From Donghicola sp041224595 (GTDB taxonomy: Bacteria; Pseudomonadota; Alphaproteobacteria; Rhodobacterales; Rhodobacteraceae), in NCBI RefSeq assembly GCF_041224595.1, contig NZ_JBGFGN010000164.1:1-64000 (forward strand): a DNA stretch of 64,000 nucleotides, given 5' to 3'. A program made the translations under genes and the position numbers. The notes below the pieces were generated by a model that worked only from the letters and a program-made list of their open reading frames with translations, was not told the origin of the DNA and did not search any database. Numbering within the stretch: the first letter of the stretch is position 1; the number at the start of each line of letters is the position of its first letter. Of this stretch, positions 27,900 through 36,259 are shown one piece after another.

Positions 27900-28610
27900 A
27901 TGCTCCTCTTCGTCGGTCTTGGAAATCCCGGTGCGAAATACGCAGGCAACCGGCACAATATCGGCTTTATGGCACTGGACCAGATTGCCGCCGACCACGG
28001 CTTCCCCCCGTGGAAGTCCCGCTTCAACGGCCAAATCACCGAGGGCCGCTTTGGCTCCGACCGCGCGATCCTGCTCAAGCCCGAAACCTTCATGAACCTG
28101 TCCGGCCAGTCCGTCGGCGAGGCGATGCGCTACTACAAGCTAGAGCCGCAAGACGTCATCGTCTTTCACGACGAGCTCGACCTTGCCCCCGGCAAGCTGC
28201 GCGTCAAACAGGGCGGCGGCCACGCGGGCCACAACGGCCTGCGCTCGATCCACCAGCACATCGGGGCCGAGTATGGCCGCGTCCGTCTGGGCATCGGCCA
28301 TCCCGGTCACAAGGACAAAGTCGCCTCTTACGTGCTGAATGATTTCGCCAAGGCTGAACAAGGCTGGCTCGACGACATGATGCGCGGCATCTCGGACGGG
28401 GCCCCTGCCCTCGCCCGTGGGGACAATTCGAAATTCCAGAACGCGGTCGCCCTGCGCGTGAACCCGCCCCGCAATGGCAGCACCGGCGGCGATCCTGCGA
28501 AAAAGCCCAAGGCGAAGCCAGAACCTAAGCCCGCAGCCGCGCCCGAACCGCAGGCCCCTGCCGAAGACACGCGCACGCCCTTGCAAAAGCTGGCCGACAA
28601 GTTCCGCTAG
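27900..28610 (+). CDS. pth: Peptidyl-tRNA hydrolase
   Basis: Pth recycles peptidyl-tRNA released from stalled ribosomes. The 236-residue protein has the family signature at its start (LFVGLGNPGAKYAGNRHNIGF, with catalytic His of NRHNIG) and KPETFMNLSGQSVG. FHDELDLAPGKLRVKQGGGHAGHNGLRSI carries the catalytic Asp. After about residue 185 there is a low-complexity Pro/Ala/Lys tail of about 45 residues that E. coli Pth lacks. Confidence 0.96.
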   Translation: MLLFVGLGNPGAKYAGNRHNIGFMALDQIAADHGFPPWKSRFNGQITEGRFGSDRAILLKPETFMNLSGQSVGEAMRYYKLEPQDVIVFHDELDLAPGKLRVKQGGGHAGHNGLRSIHQHIGAEYGRVRLGIGHPGHKDKVASYVLNDFAKAEQGWLDDMMRGISDGAPALARGDNSKFQNAVALRVNPPRNGSTGGDPAKKPKAKPEPKPAAAPEPQAPAEDTRTPLQKLADKFR

Positions 28611-28669
28611 GGCTGGTCAGCCGCCCGCGCTGGGCTATCCTACCAAAGGCATTCAGAAAGGCAGAGCAG

Positions 28670-29041
28670 ATGGAAAAGGAACCTTCCCTCAACGTGAACG
28701 GCGGCCCCTTGCGCCCCTGCTCCACCGATCCGCTGACCGGTTTCTTCCGCGACGGGTCGTGCAACACCTGCTGGCAGGACCAAGGCAGCCACACGGTCTG
28801 CGCCGTCATGACCGCCGAATTCCTCGCATTCTCGAAATATGTGGGGAATGACCTGTCCACCCCGCGACTGGAGTTCGGATTCCCCGGTTTGAAACCCGGC
28901 GACAAATGGTGCCTCTGCGCCAGCCGCTTCCTACAGGCCCATGACGAGGGCTGCGCCCCTCAGGTTGATCTCGAGGCCACACACCAGCGCGCCCTCGACA
29001 TCATCCCGCTCGAAGTGCTCGAAATTTACTCTGCCGCCTGA
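28670..29041 (+). CDS. DUF2237 family protein
   Basis: The 123-residue product is a recognisable DUF2237 member: NVNGGPLRPCSTDPLTGFFRDGSCNT near the start, then HTVCAVMTAEFLAFSKYVGNDLSTP and FPGLKPGDKWCLCASRF. Conserved Cys residues in PCS, DGSC and KWCLC suggest a metal or redox role, but none is established. It follows pth by 59 bp on the same strand and overlaps the convergent LuxR-type gene by 16 bp. Confidence 0.88.
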   Translation: MEKEPSLNVNGGPLRPCSTDPLTGFFRDGSCNTCWQDQGSHTVCAVMTAEFLAFSKYVGNDLSTPRLEFGFPGLKPGDKWCLCASRFLQAHDEGCAPQVDLEATHQRALDIIPLEVLEIYSAA

Positions 29042-29565
29042 CGGAACGGACTGGGCTGGGTTTCGTCCATCAGCAGGTCTTCAATAATCACGCTCATCAA
29101 CTGCGCACGGCCGGACACACTGGCCTTGCGATAGATGGCGGCGGTCTGCGCTTTGACCGTGCCTTCGGACGTGTTGCGCATCCCCGCGATCTCGGCGGTG
29201 GACAGCCCCTTAAAGGCAAACAGCGCCACGTCCCGTTCGGCCGGTGTCAGCCCCCACTCCAGAAACCGCTCTTCGAGCAGATCCAGAAATTCGCGCGACG
29301 CTGCGCGCAAGCGATCCTCGGCGCGCTTCGCTCGCAGGGCGGTGGTCCGTAGAACAACACCCCCTAGAACAATCCCCAGAAACAAGCCCACAGCAGCGCC
29401 GATTTCAACCAGTTCAAACAGGCTCCATGGGACCAGATTGAATGGCAGCTCAAAGACAGAAATCACAATTTCCCAGATAAAGACCAGCGCGCAAAAGGCC
29501 TGCAACCCAATGACGGACACCATGGCCGCCCGTTCGATGCGCTTCTTTTGGACATGCTCTGTCAT
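29026..29565 (-). CDS. Membrane-anchored LuxR-type helix-turn-helix regulator
   Basis: This 179-residue protein has two N-terminal transmembrane segments (about residues 14-36 and 46-71) and a helical linker (RAKRAEDRLRAASREFLDLLEERF). The C-terminal LuxR/FixJ-type HTH reads LTPAERDVALFAFKGLSTAEIAGMRNTSEGTVKAQTAAIYRKASVSGRAQLMSVIIEDL. No receiver or autoinducer-binding domain is present, so the signal probably reaches it through the membrane or its neighbour. The ATG overlaps the stop of the upstream secreted-protein gene (ATGA), indicating coupled translation. Targets are unknown. Confidence 0.85.
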   Translation of the reverse strand: MTEHVQKKRIERAAMVSVIGLQAFCALVFIWEIVISVFELPFNLVPWSLFELVEIGAAVGLFLGIVLGGVVLRTTALRAKRAEDRLRAASREFLDLLEERFLEWGLTPAERDVALFAFKGLSTAEIAGMRNTSEGTVKAQTAAIYRKASVSGRAQLMSVIIEDLLMDETQPSPFRQAAE

Positions 29566-30023
29566 CGCCGGCCTCCGCGGTCTCCGCCCTTGTCATGCCC
29601 TTTGTCGTCGGACCCGTGGTCGCGGCTTCTATCCTCGCCCCCATCAGAGCGGTCTTTGCCTTTGTCGCCTTTTGGCTCGGGATTGTTGGGTTTTTCTGGC
29701 GCCTCGGTGGTCCGGGCCACAGGCTCCTCGGCCGCAGTCACCGTCTTGGTCCGCGCGTCGCCCTCGGCGCTCTCATCCTTCGGCACAGTATGATCGCGCA
29801 GAACCGCGCCATTGCCGGGCAGAACGACAAGCTCTCTGGTTCCGGCAGCGCCCGTCGCCACGAAACGGAGCCGCCCCAGCAGCGTCCGCGAGACGTGAAT
29901 TTCGGAATACCCCTCTGCGGCCAGTTCCGCGATGAACGCATCCTTGATGGACTGCGCCTGCGCCGCACCGGGCATCAGCACCCAGAGGCAAAGAAACATC
30001 AAAGTCAGTAGCTTTTGTATCAA
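29562..30023 (-). CDS. Secreted hypothetical protein coupled to the LuxR-type regulator
   Basis: With a TTG start at 30021-30023 the product has 153 residues and a signal peptide (LIQKLLTLMFLCLWVLMPGAAQA). The folded part is about 70 residues (SIKDAFIAELAAEGYSEIHVSRTLLGRLRFVATG). A disordered tail rich in Lys, Asp, Gly and Arg follows (KGKDRSDGGEDRSRDHG). ATG starts exist at 30113 and at the Met of LMFLCL; the TTG is chosen because it gives a normal signal peptide. No known domain is recognised. The 4-bp overlap with the regulator gene suggests a functional pair, perhaps sensor and regulator. Confidence 0.65.
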   Translation of the reverse strand: MIQKLLTLMFLCLWVLMPGAAQAQSIKDAFIAELAAEGYSEIHVSRTLLGRLRFVATGAAGTRELVVLPGNGAVLRDHTVPKDESAEGDARTKTVTAAEEPVARTTEAPEKPNNPEPKGDKGKDRSDGGEDRSRDHGSDDKGHDKGGDRGGRR

Positions 30024-30128
30024 GGATGAGCCCCGTAAAATCACCAAAAGCCCCCCGCGCGCACGGCGCAGGGAGCCCGAAGTTTGTAAGCCTGTCACGC
30101 GGGTCACAGGCATCCGTGATCCGCGAGG

Positions 30129-30509
30129 TTAGCCCGCAGTGGTGTCGTCTGTTGTGGTGTCGTCGGTCGTCGTATCGTCAGTGGTGGTGTCATCCGTCGT
30201 GGTGTCGTCGGTCGACGTGTCGTCCGTGGTGTCATCAGTCGAGGTATCGTCTGTCGTCGTATCGTCAGTCGACGTGTCATCGGTCTCGTCCGCTTTATGC
30301 TTACCGTGACCTTTCTTACGGCCCCCTTTGTGCTGCTTCTTCGAGCGGCCAGGCTTGGCACGTTCAGCTTTGTCATGACCGGCGCGCGCTGCATGGGACG
30401 CACCAGCGGCCGCGATCGCCACATCGGCAAAGGTCATTGCGTTGGCGGGCGCACCAATCGCTACCGCACCAGCAAGCAGGGCAACGCGGATCTTTGAAAG
30501 CTTGGTCAT
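30129..30509 (-). CDS. Secreted Thr/Asp-repeat protein
   Basis: The 126-residue protein has a signal peptide (VALLAGAVAIGAPANA), a basic central segment (AKPGRSKKQHKGGRKKGHGKHKADE) and a C-terminal array of ten TDDT units with Ser or Thr spacers. One unit lacks the spacer residue, as expected from replication slippage. The acidic Asp-rich tail next to a His/Lys-rich stretch could bind cations, but this is conjecture. It lies 106 bp upstream of the secreted-protein/LuxR pair on the same strand. Confidence 0.7.
   Translation of the reverse strand: MTKLSKIRVALLAGAVAIGAPANAMTFADVAIAAAGASHAARAGHDKAERAKPGRSKKQHKGGRKKGHGKHKADETDDTSTDDTTTDDTSTDDTTDDTSTDDTTTDDTTTDDTTTDDTTTDDTTAG
30131..30290. repeat. 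Tandem repeat encoding TDDT units
   Basis: A degenerate 15-bp (five-codon) unit of GTCGTC/GTGGTG plus TCATC/TCGTC type is repeated about ten times. It encodes the TDDT array of the overlapping gene. Confidence 0.85.
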
Positions 30510-31017
30510 TTCGAGGTCTCCTTTTGGGCCAGCAATTGTCGCTGGCTACCTCTCTTGCCTGCCGCCTTCTCACAGGTCCGTGAATTCTCTCAGAGATATA
30601 AACATGTGAAAAATGCGCCGGATTTCTTGCATAAACTCTGGTTTATACGCGTCAGATCCTAGCGTTCCGTCGGTCTCAATATATAAATTCGCAACATTGC
30701 GCCGAACTTTATTCAAAATAACCTCAACCCAAACGCGATAGGTCTTCTTCATCACTGCCGCGTGGCAGGAGACCTCAAGCAGATCGCCTCCCCTGCCCCG
30801 CACCCAACTCTCTCAAATTGGAATGATTCACTGGAATCAGCCGGTTGCATCTGTCTCACGCGAACGTTTCGCTGCACCGAACGTCATGACGCGGGCCATA
30901 CGCCAGCCATACGTGAACTGGCATCGCCAAACCCCTTGTTTTCATGGGCCAGACACGAAAAACCCCGCAGGCGAACCTGCGGGGCTGTTCATCAGTCATT
31001 AAGCTGTTCGGCGGGGT
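30510..31017. other. 508-bp AT-rich intergenic region
   Basis: This is the longest stretch without a confident gene. Around 30590-30750 it is clearly richer in A+T than its surroundings and contains a 60-codon frame on the minus strand (30570-30752, starting MKKTYRVWVEVILN) without a ribosome site. I do not call it a gene. The rest holds the upstream region of the Thr/Asp-repeat gene and, at the far end, the trpB terminator. No RNA gene is recognised. Confidence 0.5.
30958..30984 (-). terminator. Intrinsic terminator of trpB
   Basis: The 9-bp stem CCCCGCAGG / CCTGCGGGG with a CGAA loop is followed on the minus strand by TTTTT, 34 bp after the trpB stop. Confidence 0.93.
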
Positions 31018-32262
31018 TTAGCCCAGATCGCGGCCCTCTTCGCCCGCGATGTTCACACCCAAATGGCGCGCCACGGTAAAGATGTCTTTGTCGCCACGGC
31101 CACACATGTTCATGACGATCAGGTGGTCTTTGGGCAGAGTCGGCGCGATCTTGGCAACGTGGGCCAGCGCGTGACAAGGCTCCAGCGCGGGGATGATGCC
31201 TTCGGTGCTGCACGACAGCTGGAACGCCTCAAGCGCCTCTTTGTCGGTGATCGAGACATATTCCGCGCGGCCCGTTTCGTGCAGCCAGCTGTGTTCTGGG
31301 CCGATGCCCGGATAGTCGAGACCTGCAGAAATGCTATGCCCTTCAAGGATTTGGCCATCTTCGTCCTGCAGCAGGTAGGTGCGGTTGCCATGCAGCACGC
31401 CCGGACGACCGCCGGTCAACGAAGCGCAATGCTCCATCTTTTCGTTCACGCCCTTGCCGCCCGCTTCGACACCGATGATGCCGACTTCTTTGTCGTCAAG
31501 GAACGGATAGAACAGGCCCATCGCGTTCGAACCACCGCCGATCGCAGCGATCAGAGTGTCGGGCAGACGGCCTTCGGCTTCCATGATCTGCTCGCGGGTT
31601 TCCTTGCCGATGATGGCTTGGAAATCGCGAACCATCGCGGGATAGGGGTGCGGACCAGCCACGGTGCCAATGCAGTAGAAGGTCTCTTCCACGTTGGTCA
31701 CCCAGTCCCGCAGTGCATCGTTCATCGCGTCCTTCAGGGTCCCCCGACCACTGGTCACAGGCACAACCTCAGCCCCCAGCAGGCGCATCCGGAACACGTT
31801 GGGCTTCTGACGCTCAACGTCGTGTGCACCCATATAAACAACGCATTTCAGACCGAATTTCGCACAGACGGTCGCGGTCGCAACGCCGTGCTGGCCTGCG
31901 CCAGTTTCCGCGATGATGCGGGTCTTGCCCATGCGGCGTGCCAGAATGATCTGACCCAGCACGTTGTTGATCTTGTGCGCGCCGGTGTGGTTCAGCTCGT
32001 CGCGCTTGAAGTACACCTTGGCCCCGCCAAGCTGCTCGGTCAGGCGCTCTGCGTAATACAGCGGCGACGGACGGCCTACGTAGTGTTTCCACAGGTAGTC
32101 CATCTCGGCCCAGAACTCGGGATCGGTCTTGGCATGCTCGTACTGCTCCTCAAGCTCGAGGATCAGCGGCATCAGCGTTTCCGACACGAACCGTCCGCCG
32201 AATTTGCCAAAGCGGCCTTTGTCATCGGGTCCGGTCATGAAGCTGTTGAAAAGATCATTCAT
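31018..32262 (-). CDS. trpB: Tryptophan synthase beta subunit
   Basis: TrpB condenses indole with serine using PLP. The 414-residue protein has the PLP lysine in ELNHTGAHKINNVLGQ near residue 100, the ETGAGQHGVATATVCA segment, and the phosphate-binding GGGSNAMG loop near residue 243. Trp synthase specificity is shown by the full TrpB1-type length. It is last in the ihfB-lapA-trpF-trpB series, 115 bp after trpF; trpA is not in the window. Confidence 0.98.
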   Translation of the reverse strand: MNDLFNSFMTGPDDKGRFGKFGGRFVSETLMPLILELEEQYEHAKTDPEFWAEMDYLWKHYVGRPSPLYYAERLTEQLGGAKVYFKRDELNHTGAHKINNVLGQIILARRMGKTRIIAETGAGQHGVATATVCAKFGLKCVVYMGAHDVERQKPNVFRMRLLGAEVVPVTSGRGTLKDAMNDALRDWVTNVEETFYCIGTVAGPHPYPAMVRDFQAIIGKETREQIMEAEGRLPDTLIAAIGGGSNAMGLFYPFLDDKEVGIIGVEAGGKGVNEKMEHCASLTGGRPGVLHGNRTYLLQDEDGQILEGHSISAGLDYPGIGPEHSWLHETGRAEYVSITDKEALEAFQLSCSTEGIIPALEPCHALAHVAKIAPTLPKDHLIVMNMCGRGDKDIFTVARHLGVNIAGEEGRDLG

Positions 32263-32377
32263 CTCGGGCGCCTTTCAACTGAGATTTTGCACGTGGATAT
32301 GCAACATAGAGCGGCATTTCCAGCGAAAAGCGGCAATCGGTCCCGCCATCGCGAAACCGCCGCCACAAAGGGGTGCA

Positions 32378-33022
32378 TCAGGCCAGAGCGGCCTGCATGA
32401 ATTCCTTGATTTTCTGGGGATCTTTGACGCCCGGCGCACTTTCGACACCAGAAGATAGATCAACCTGACGGGTGCCCGTCCGCGCGATCGCCTCGGCCAC
32501 ATTGCCTGCGTGCAAACCGCCTGCCAGCATCCACGGCACCGCCCACTCGCGCCCCTCCAGCAGACGCCAGTCGAAGGACAACCCGTTGCCACCTGGCAAA
32601 TCCGCGTCCTTGGGCGCCTTGGCATCCACAAGGATCTGGTCGGCAACCGTCTCGTATTCGGCAATACGCGCCAGATCATCCGCGCCCGACAGACCCACGA
32701 CCTTCATCACAGGCAGGCCATAGCGCTTTTTGACCTCGGTCACACGCTCTGGGCTTTCGGACCCGTGCAGCTGGATCATATCGAGCGGTACAGCCCCTGT
32801 GATCGCATCCAACAGGTCGTTATCCGCGTTCACAGTCAAAGCCACCTTGGCCACACCCAAAGGCACCTCGACGGCCAAATCACGGGCTTGTTCGATGGTC
32901 ACGTTACGGGGGCTCTTGGGAAAGAACACAAAACCAACGTAGCGCGCCCCGGCCTCTGCCGCAGCGCGCACGTCTTCTGCGGTGCTCAGACCGCAGATCT
33001 TAACTCTGATTCCAGAGGGCAT
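32378..33022 (-). CDS. trpF: Phosphoribosylanthranilate isomerase
   Basis: TrpF catalyses the Amadori rearrangement to CdRP in tryptophan synthesis. The 214-residue TIM barrel begins RVKICGLSTAEDVRAA with the catalytic Cys in KICG. DMIQLHGSESPE and VPWMLAGGLHAGNVAEAI follow, then DLSSGVESAPGVKD, the phosphate-binding end. It starts 3 bp after the lapA-like stop, so it is in the same operon. Confidence 0.97.
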   Translation of the reverse strand: MPSGIRVKICGLSTAEDVRAAAEAGARYVGFVFFPKSPRNVTIEQARDLAVEVPLGVAKVALTVNADNDLLDAITGAVPLDMIQLHGSESPERVTEVKKRYGLPVMKVVGLSGADDLARIAEYETVADQILVDAKAPKDADLPGGNGLSFDWRLLEGREWAVPWMLAGGLHAGNVAEAIARTGTRQVDLSSGVESAPGVKDPQKIKEFMQAALA

Positions 33023-33025
33023 GGG

Positions 33026-33379
33026 TTAGCCGTTGCTCTCCAACAGGGCCAGCACCTCGTCCTTGCCCTTGTGCTTCTCGCCGCGCAGCTTCTCGACTTC
33101 GCGGTTCAGGTTCTGCGCCGCGTTTTTCTGACGGCGAGCTTCGGCGCGGTGCTTGTGTTCGCGCATCCACTCCCAGACGAACCCGATCAAAAGACCAGTG
33201 ATCACGCTGGCAAAGATCACAAGGAACAAGGGCAGCTCGATCATGAAGTTCCAGCCAGCGATGTCCGCCAGACCTTCGGGCAGCAATTGCAGGCTGACAG
33301 CTTCACGGTTGGCCGCGGCGATCGCGACCAAAACGACCGCAATCACGGCCAAAAATGCATAACGAATATAGCGGATCAT
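33026..33379 (-). CDS. lapA: LapA-domain (DUF1049) membrane protein
   Basis: The 117-residue protein has two transmembrane segments (about 5-24 and 46-70) with a short loop containing QLLPEGLADIAGWNF, then a basic coiled-coil tail (RRQKNAAQNLNREVEKLRGEK). This is the lipopolysaccharide assembly protein A fold; E. coli LapA works in LPS regulation. The start overlaps the ihfB stop by one base (TAATG), so it is coupled to ihfB. Confidence 0.88.
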   Translation of the reverse strand: MIRYIRYAFLAVIAVVLVAIAAANREAVSLQLLPEGLADIAGWNFMIELPLFLVIFASVITGLLIGFVWEWMREHKHRAEARRQKNAAQNLNREVEKLRGEKHKGKDEVLALLESNG

Positions 33380-33678
33380 TATTCTTCTTCAGACTCTTCC
33401 AAACCATTCAACCGGTCACGCAGCAGCTTGCCGGTCTTGAAGAAAGGTACAAATTTTTCGTCGACTTCAACAGTCTCACCTGTTCGAGGATTGCGACCGA
33501 TCCGCGCATCACGCTTCTTGACCGAAAATGCGCCAAAGCCGCGCAATTCAACCCGGTCACCGCGTGCCATCGCCTCGGTGATTTCTTCGAACACGGTGTT
33601 CACGATGCGCTCGACATCGCGTTGGTACAGATGCGGATTCTCGTCGGCAATGATCTGAATGAGTTCCGAACGGATCAT
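33379..33678 (-). CDS. ihfB: Integration host factor subunit beta
   Basis: The gene encodes 99 residues from MIRSELIQIIADENPHL, preceded by GGGGAGACATCTG. It shows the HU/IHF fold: VERIVNTVFEEITEAMARGDRVELRGFGAFSVKKRDARIGRNPRTGE, with the DNA-intercalating proline in RNPRTG. The C-terminal helix is followed by an acidic ESEEE end. IHF bends DNA at specific sites. Upstream extension to 33732 is rejected because the SD-preceded ATG matches the family N-terminus. Confidence 0.96.
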   Translation of the reverse strand: MIRSELIQIIADENPHLYQRDVERIVNTVFEEITEAMARGDRVELRGFGAFSVKKRDARIGRNPRTGETVEVDEKFVPFFKTGKLLRDRLNGLEESEEE

Positions 33679-33865
33679 CAGATGTCTCCCCCTCGCCAGC
33701 TTTGTATCTTGTAAATTTAATAATAGGGTCAAACATCTGAAAACGAAATGAAATCGGAGCGTTCACCTCAAAAATGGTGTGTTTCCACCAGCCAAACCCG
33801 TTTTTGCAGGAATGCCGCAGCACAGAAATCGCCAAAGTTGTGCACTTCGCAGCCGAATCAGGCAC

Positions 33866-33894
33866 GAAAAAGCCCCGCAGAAACCTGCGGGGCT
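33866..33894 (-). terminator. Intrinsic terminator of rpsA
   Basis: A 10-bp stem (AGCCCCGCAG / CTGCGGGGCT, AAAC loop) is followed on the minus strand by TTTTT, 28 bp after the rpsA stop. Confidence 0.94.
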
Positions 33895-33922
33895 CGTAAC
33901 ACTTTGATTTAAGGAACGAGGA

Positions 33923-35599
33923 TTACTCGTTGCCCTTCAGCGCTGCGCCAAGGATATCGCCGAGCGATGCACCCGAGTCCGAGCTGCCGAACTGTTCGAC
34001 GGCTTCTTTCTCTTCTGCGATTTCGCGTGCCTTGATCGACAGGCCCAGACGACGCGACTTGCTGTCGACGTTGGTGACGCGCACGTCGATCTTGTCGCCA
34101 ACCTGGAAACGCTCGGGGCGCTGGTCCGCACGGTCACGCGACAGGTCCGAACGACGGATGAAGGACTTCATGCCTTCGTAGTCGACTTCGATGCCGCCGT
34201 CTTCGATCGCAGTCACTTCAACAGTGATGATCGAGCCGCGCTTCACGCCGCCGATTGCGTCCGCGAAGGGATCGCCGTCAACTGCTTTGACCGAAAGCGA
34301 GATGCGCTCTTTCTCGACGTCGACTTCCGAGACAACCGCTTTGACAACGTCGCCTTTGGTGTAGTCGCCGATGACGTCTTCGCCGCGGCCTTCCCAGGTG
34401 AGGTCCGACAGGTGAACCATGCCGTCGATGTCGCCTTCGAGGCCGATGAACAGACCGAATTCGGTGATGTTCTTGACTTCGCCTTCGACAACGGTGCCCT
34501 CGGGGTGTGTCTCAGCAAAGACTTCCCAGGGGTTACGCATGCACTGCTTGAGACCCAGCGAAACGCGACGCTTGGCTTCGTCGATTTCCAGCACCATGAC
34601 TTCGACTTCCTGCGAGGTCGAAACGATTTTGCCGGGGTGGACGTTTTTCTTGGTCCACGACATTTCCGAAACGTGCACCAGACCTTCGACGCCGGGCTCC
34701 AGCTCCACGAACGCACCGTAGTCGGTGATGTTGGTGACGCGGCCGGTGTGGACGGTTTCCAGCGGGTACTTCGCAGCAACCGAATCCCACGGATCGGCTT
34801 GCAGCTGCTTCATGCCCAGGCTGATGCGGTGGGTTTCTTTGTTGATCTTGATGACCTGAACCTTGACGGTTTCGCCGATCGACAGGATCTCGGAGGGGTG
34901 GTTCACACGGCGCCATGCCATGTCGGTGACGTGCAGCAGGCCGTCAACGCCGCCCAAGTCAACGAATGCACCGTACTCAGTGATGTTCTTGACAACACCC
35001 TCGACGGCCTGACCTTCGGACAGGTTGCCGATGACTTCTGCACGCTGCTCGGCGCGCGACTCTTCCAGGATGGCGCGGCGCGACACAACGATGTTGCCAC
35101 GGCGACGGTCCATTTTCAGGATCTGGAAGGGCTGCTTCAGACCCATCAGCGGGCCTGCGTCGCGTACGGGGCGTACGTCAACCTGCGAGCCGGGCAGGAA
35201 CGCAACTGCGCCACCCAGATCGACGGTGAAGCCACCTTTGACGCGACCGAAGATCGCGCCTTCGACGCGTGCATCGTCTGCGTATGCTTTTTCCAGGCGG
35301 TCCCATGCTTCTTCACGGCGTGCCATCTCGCGCGAGATAACAGCTTCGCCGCGGGCGTTTTCAGCAGAGCGCAGGAACACTTCTACTTCGTCGCCGACTG
35401 CGATTTCAGGAGCTTCGCCGGGGTTTGCGAATTCTTTCAGATCAACGCGGCCTTCCATTTTGTAGCCTACGTCGATGATGGCTTGGCCCGCTTCGATTGC
35501 GATGACCTTGCCTTTGACAACCGAACCTTCTTCGGGGGTGTCGATTTCGAAGCTTTCTTGCAGGAGGGCTTCGAATTCCTCCATCATTGCGTTCGCCAT
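33923..35599 (-). CDS. rpsA: 30S ribosomal protein S1
   Basis: The gene encodes 558 residues from MANAMMEEFEALLQESF. Six S1 (OB-fold) repeats are visible, including EGSVVKGKVIAIEAGQAIIDVGYK, EGQAVEGVVKNITEYGAFVDLGGVDGLLH and VHTGRVTNITDYGAFVELEPGVEGLVH. S1 brings mRNA to the 30S subunit. A longer open frame reaches 35842 but has no S1 homology upstream of this start. It lies in the conserved aroA-cmk-rpsA-ihfB order. Confidence 0.97.
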   Translation of the reverse strand: MANAMMEEFEALLQESFEIDTPEEGSVVKGKVIAIEAGQAIIDVGYKMEGRVDLKEFANPGEAPEIAVGDEVEVFLRSAENARGEAVISREMARREEAWDRLEKAYADDARVEGAIFGRVKGGFTVDLGGAVAFLPGSQVDVRPVRDAGPLMGLKQPFQILKMDRRRGNIVVSRRAILEESRAEQRAEVIGNLSEGQAVEGVVKNITEYGAFVDLGGVDGLLHVTDMAWRRVNHPSEILSIGETVKVQVIKINKETHRISLGMKQLQADPWDSVAAKYPLETVHTGRVTNITDYGAFVELEPGVEGLVHVSEMSWTKKNVHPGKIVSTSQEVEVMVLEIDEAKRRVSLGLKQCMRNPWEVFAETHPEGTVVEGEVKNITEFGLFIGLEGDIDGMVHLSDLTWEGRGEDVIGDYTKGDVVKAVVSEVDVEKERISLSVKAVDGDPFADAIGGVKRGSIITVEVTAIEDGGIEVDYEGMKSFIRRSDLSRDRADQRPERFQVGDKIDVRVTNVDSKSRRLGLSIKAREIAEEKEAVEQFGSSDSGASLGDILGAALKGNE

Positions 35600-35821
35600 A
35601 GCGTCCGTTTTTCCTTTACTAACGTTTTTTCTGGCCGAGCGGTTGTCTCCGCCGGTCTTTGGGTTGGTCTTTCGGGCGATTTTCAAACAAATCAGGGCCG
35701 GTTGGTGTATCCGACCCTTGGGTTCCGTCTGGCCATTGCCATGTTGACGAGGCGCGGGATAAGCGATTTTCGTCCCACTGGCAAGCACCAGACCCCGTGA
35801 AACCCAGCGAAACAGGCCCCA

Positions 35822-36259
35822 ATGCAGGTTCAAATCGTTCAAATCAGCGCCAAGGACACCCTGCCCCTACGCCATTCCGTGCTTTGGCCCGATCATCCGG
35901 TGGATTTCAGCCGCGTGGAGGGCGACGAGTCGGCCCAGCATTTCGGTGCCTATCTAGGGCCTGATCTGGTGTGCGTCCTGTCCCTGTTTGGCGAAGGGAC
36001 CTCGGCCCGCATCCGCAAGTTTGCCACCCGTCCCGACTGTCAGGGCAAGGGGATCGGCACCCAAATGATGCGTCATGCTTTGGCGCGCGCTGCCGACCAA
36101 GGCGCTTCCCGCGTGTGGCTGAGCGCCCGCGAAAACGCCATGCCCTTTTACGCACGTTTTGGGTTTGCGCCCTTTGGCAAACCCGCGCTGAAAGAAGGCC
36201 AACCCTATCGCAAAATGCAGGTCAGCCTATCCCATCAGAGCTTGGCCAGTTCCGCCTGA
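35822..36259 (+). CDS. GNAT-family N-acetyltransferase
   Basis: The 145-residue protein has the GNAT acetyl-CoA-binding motif IRKFATRPDCQGKGIGTQMMRHAL (Q-x-x-G-x-G/A type) near residue 62. ARENAMPFYARFGFAPFGKPALKEGQPYRKM is the conserved C-terminal motif B. The substrate is unknown; an amino or small-molecule acceptor is likely. It is encoded on the opposite strand inside the cmk-rpsA interval, and its last 25 bp overlap the end of cmk. Confidence 0.9.
   Translation: MQVQIVQISAKDTLPLRHSVLWPDHPVDFSRVEGDESAQHFGAYLGPDLVCVLSLFGEGTSARIRKFATRPDCQGKGIGTQMMRHALARAADQGASRVWLSARENAMPFYARFGFAPFGKPALKEGQPYRKMQVSLSHQSLASSA

Noticed and set aside
30129..30300. Possible CRISPR array in the short-repeat region
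   Set aside because: The repeats are contiguous 15-bp codon repeats in one reading frame, without spacers and without cas genes.
31063..32400. Open frame of 445 codons opposite trpB
   Set aside because: Antisense to a complete trpB with all PLP motifs.
34412..35800. Open frame of 462 codons opposite rpsA
   Set aside because: Antisense to S1; its internal repetition only mirrors the S1 repeats.
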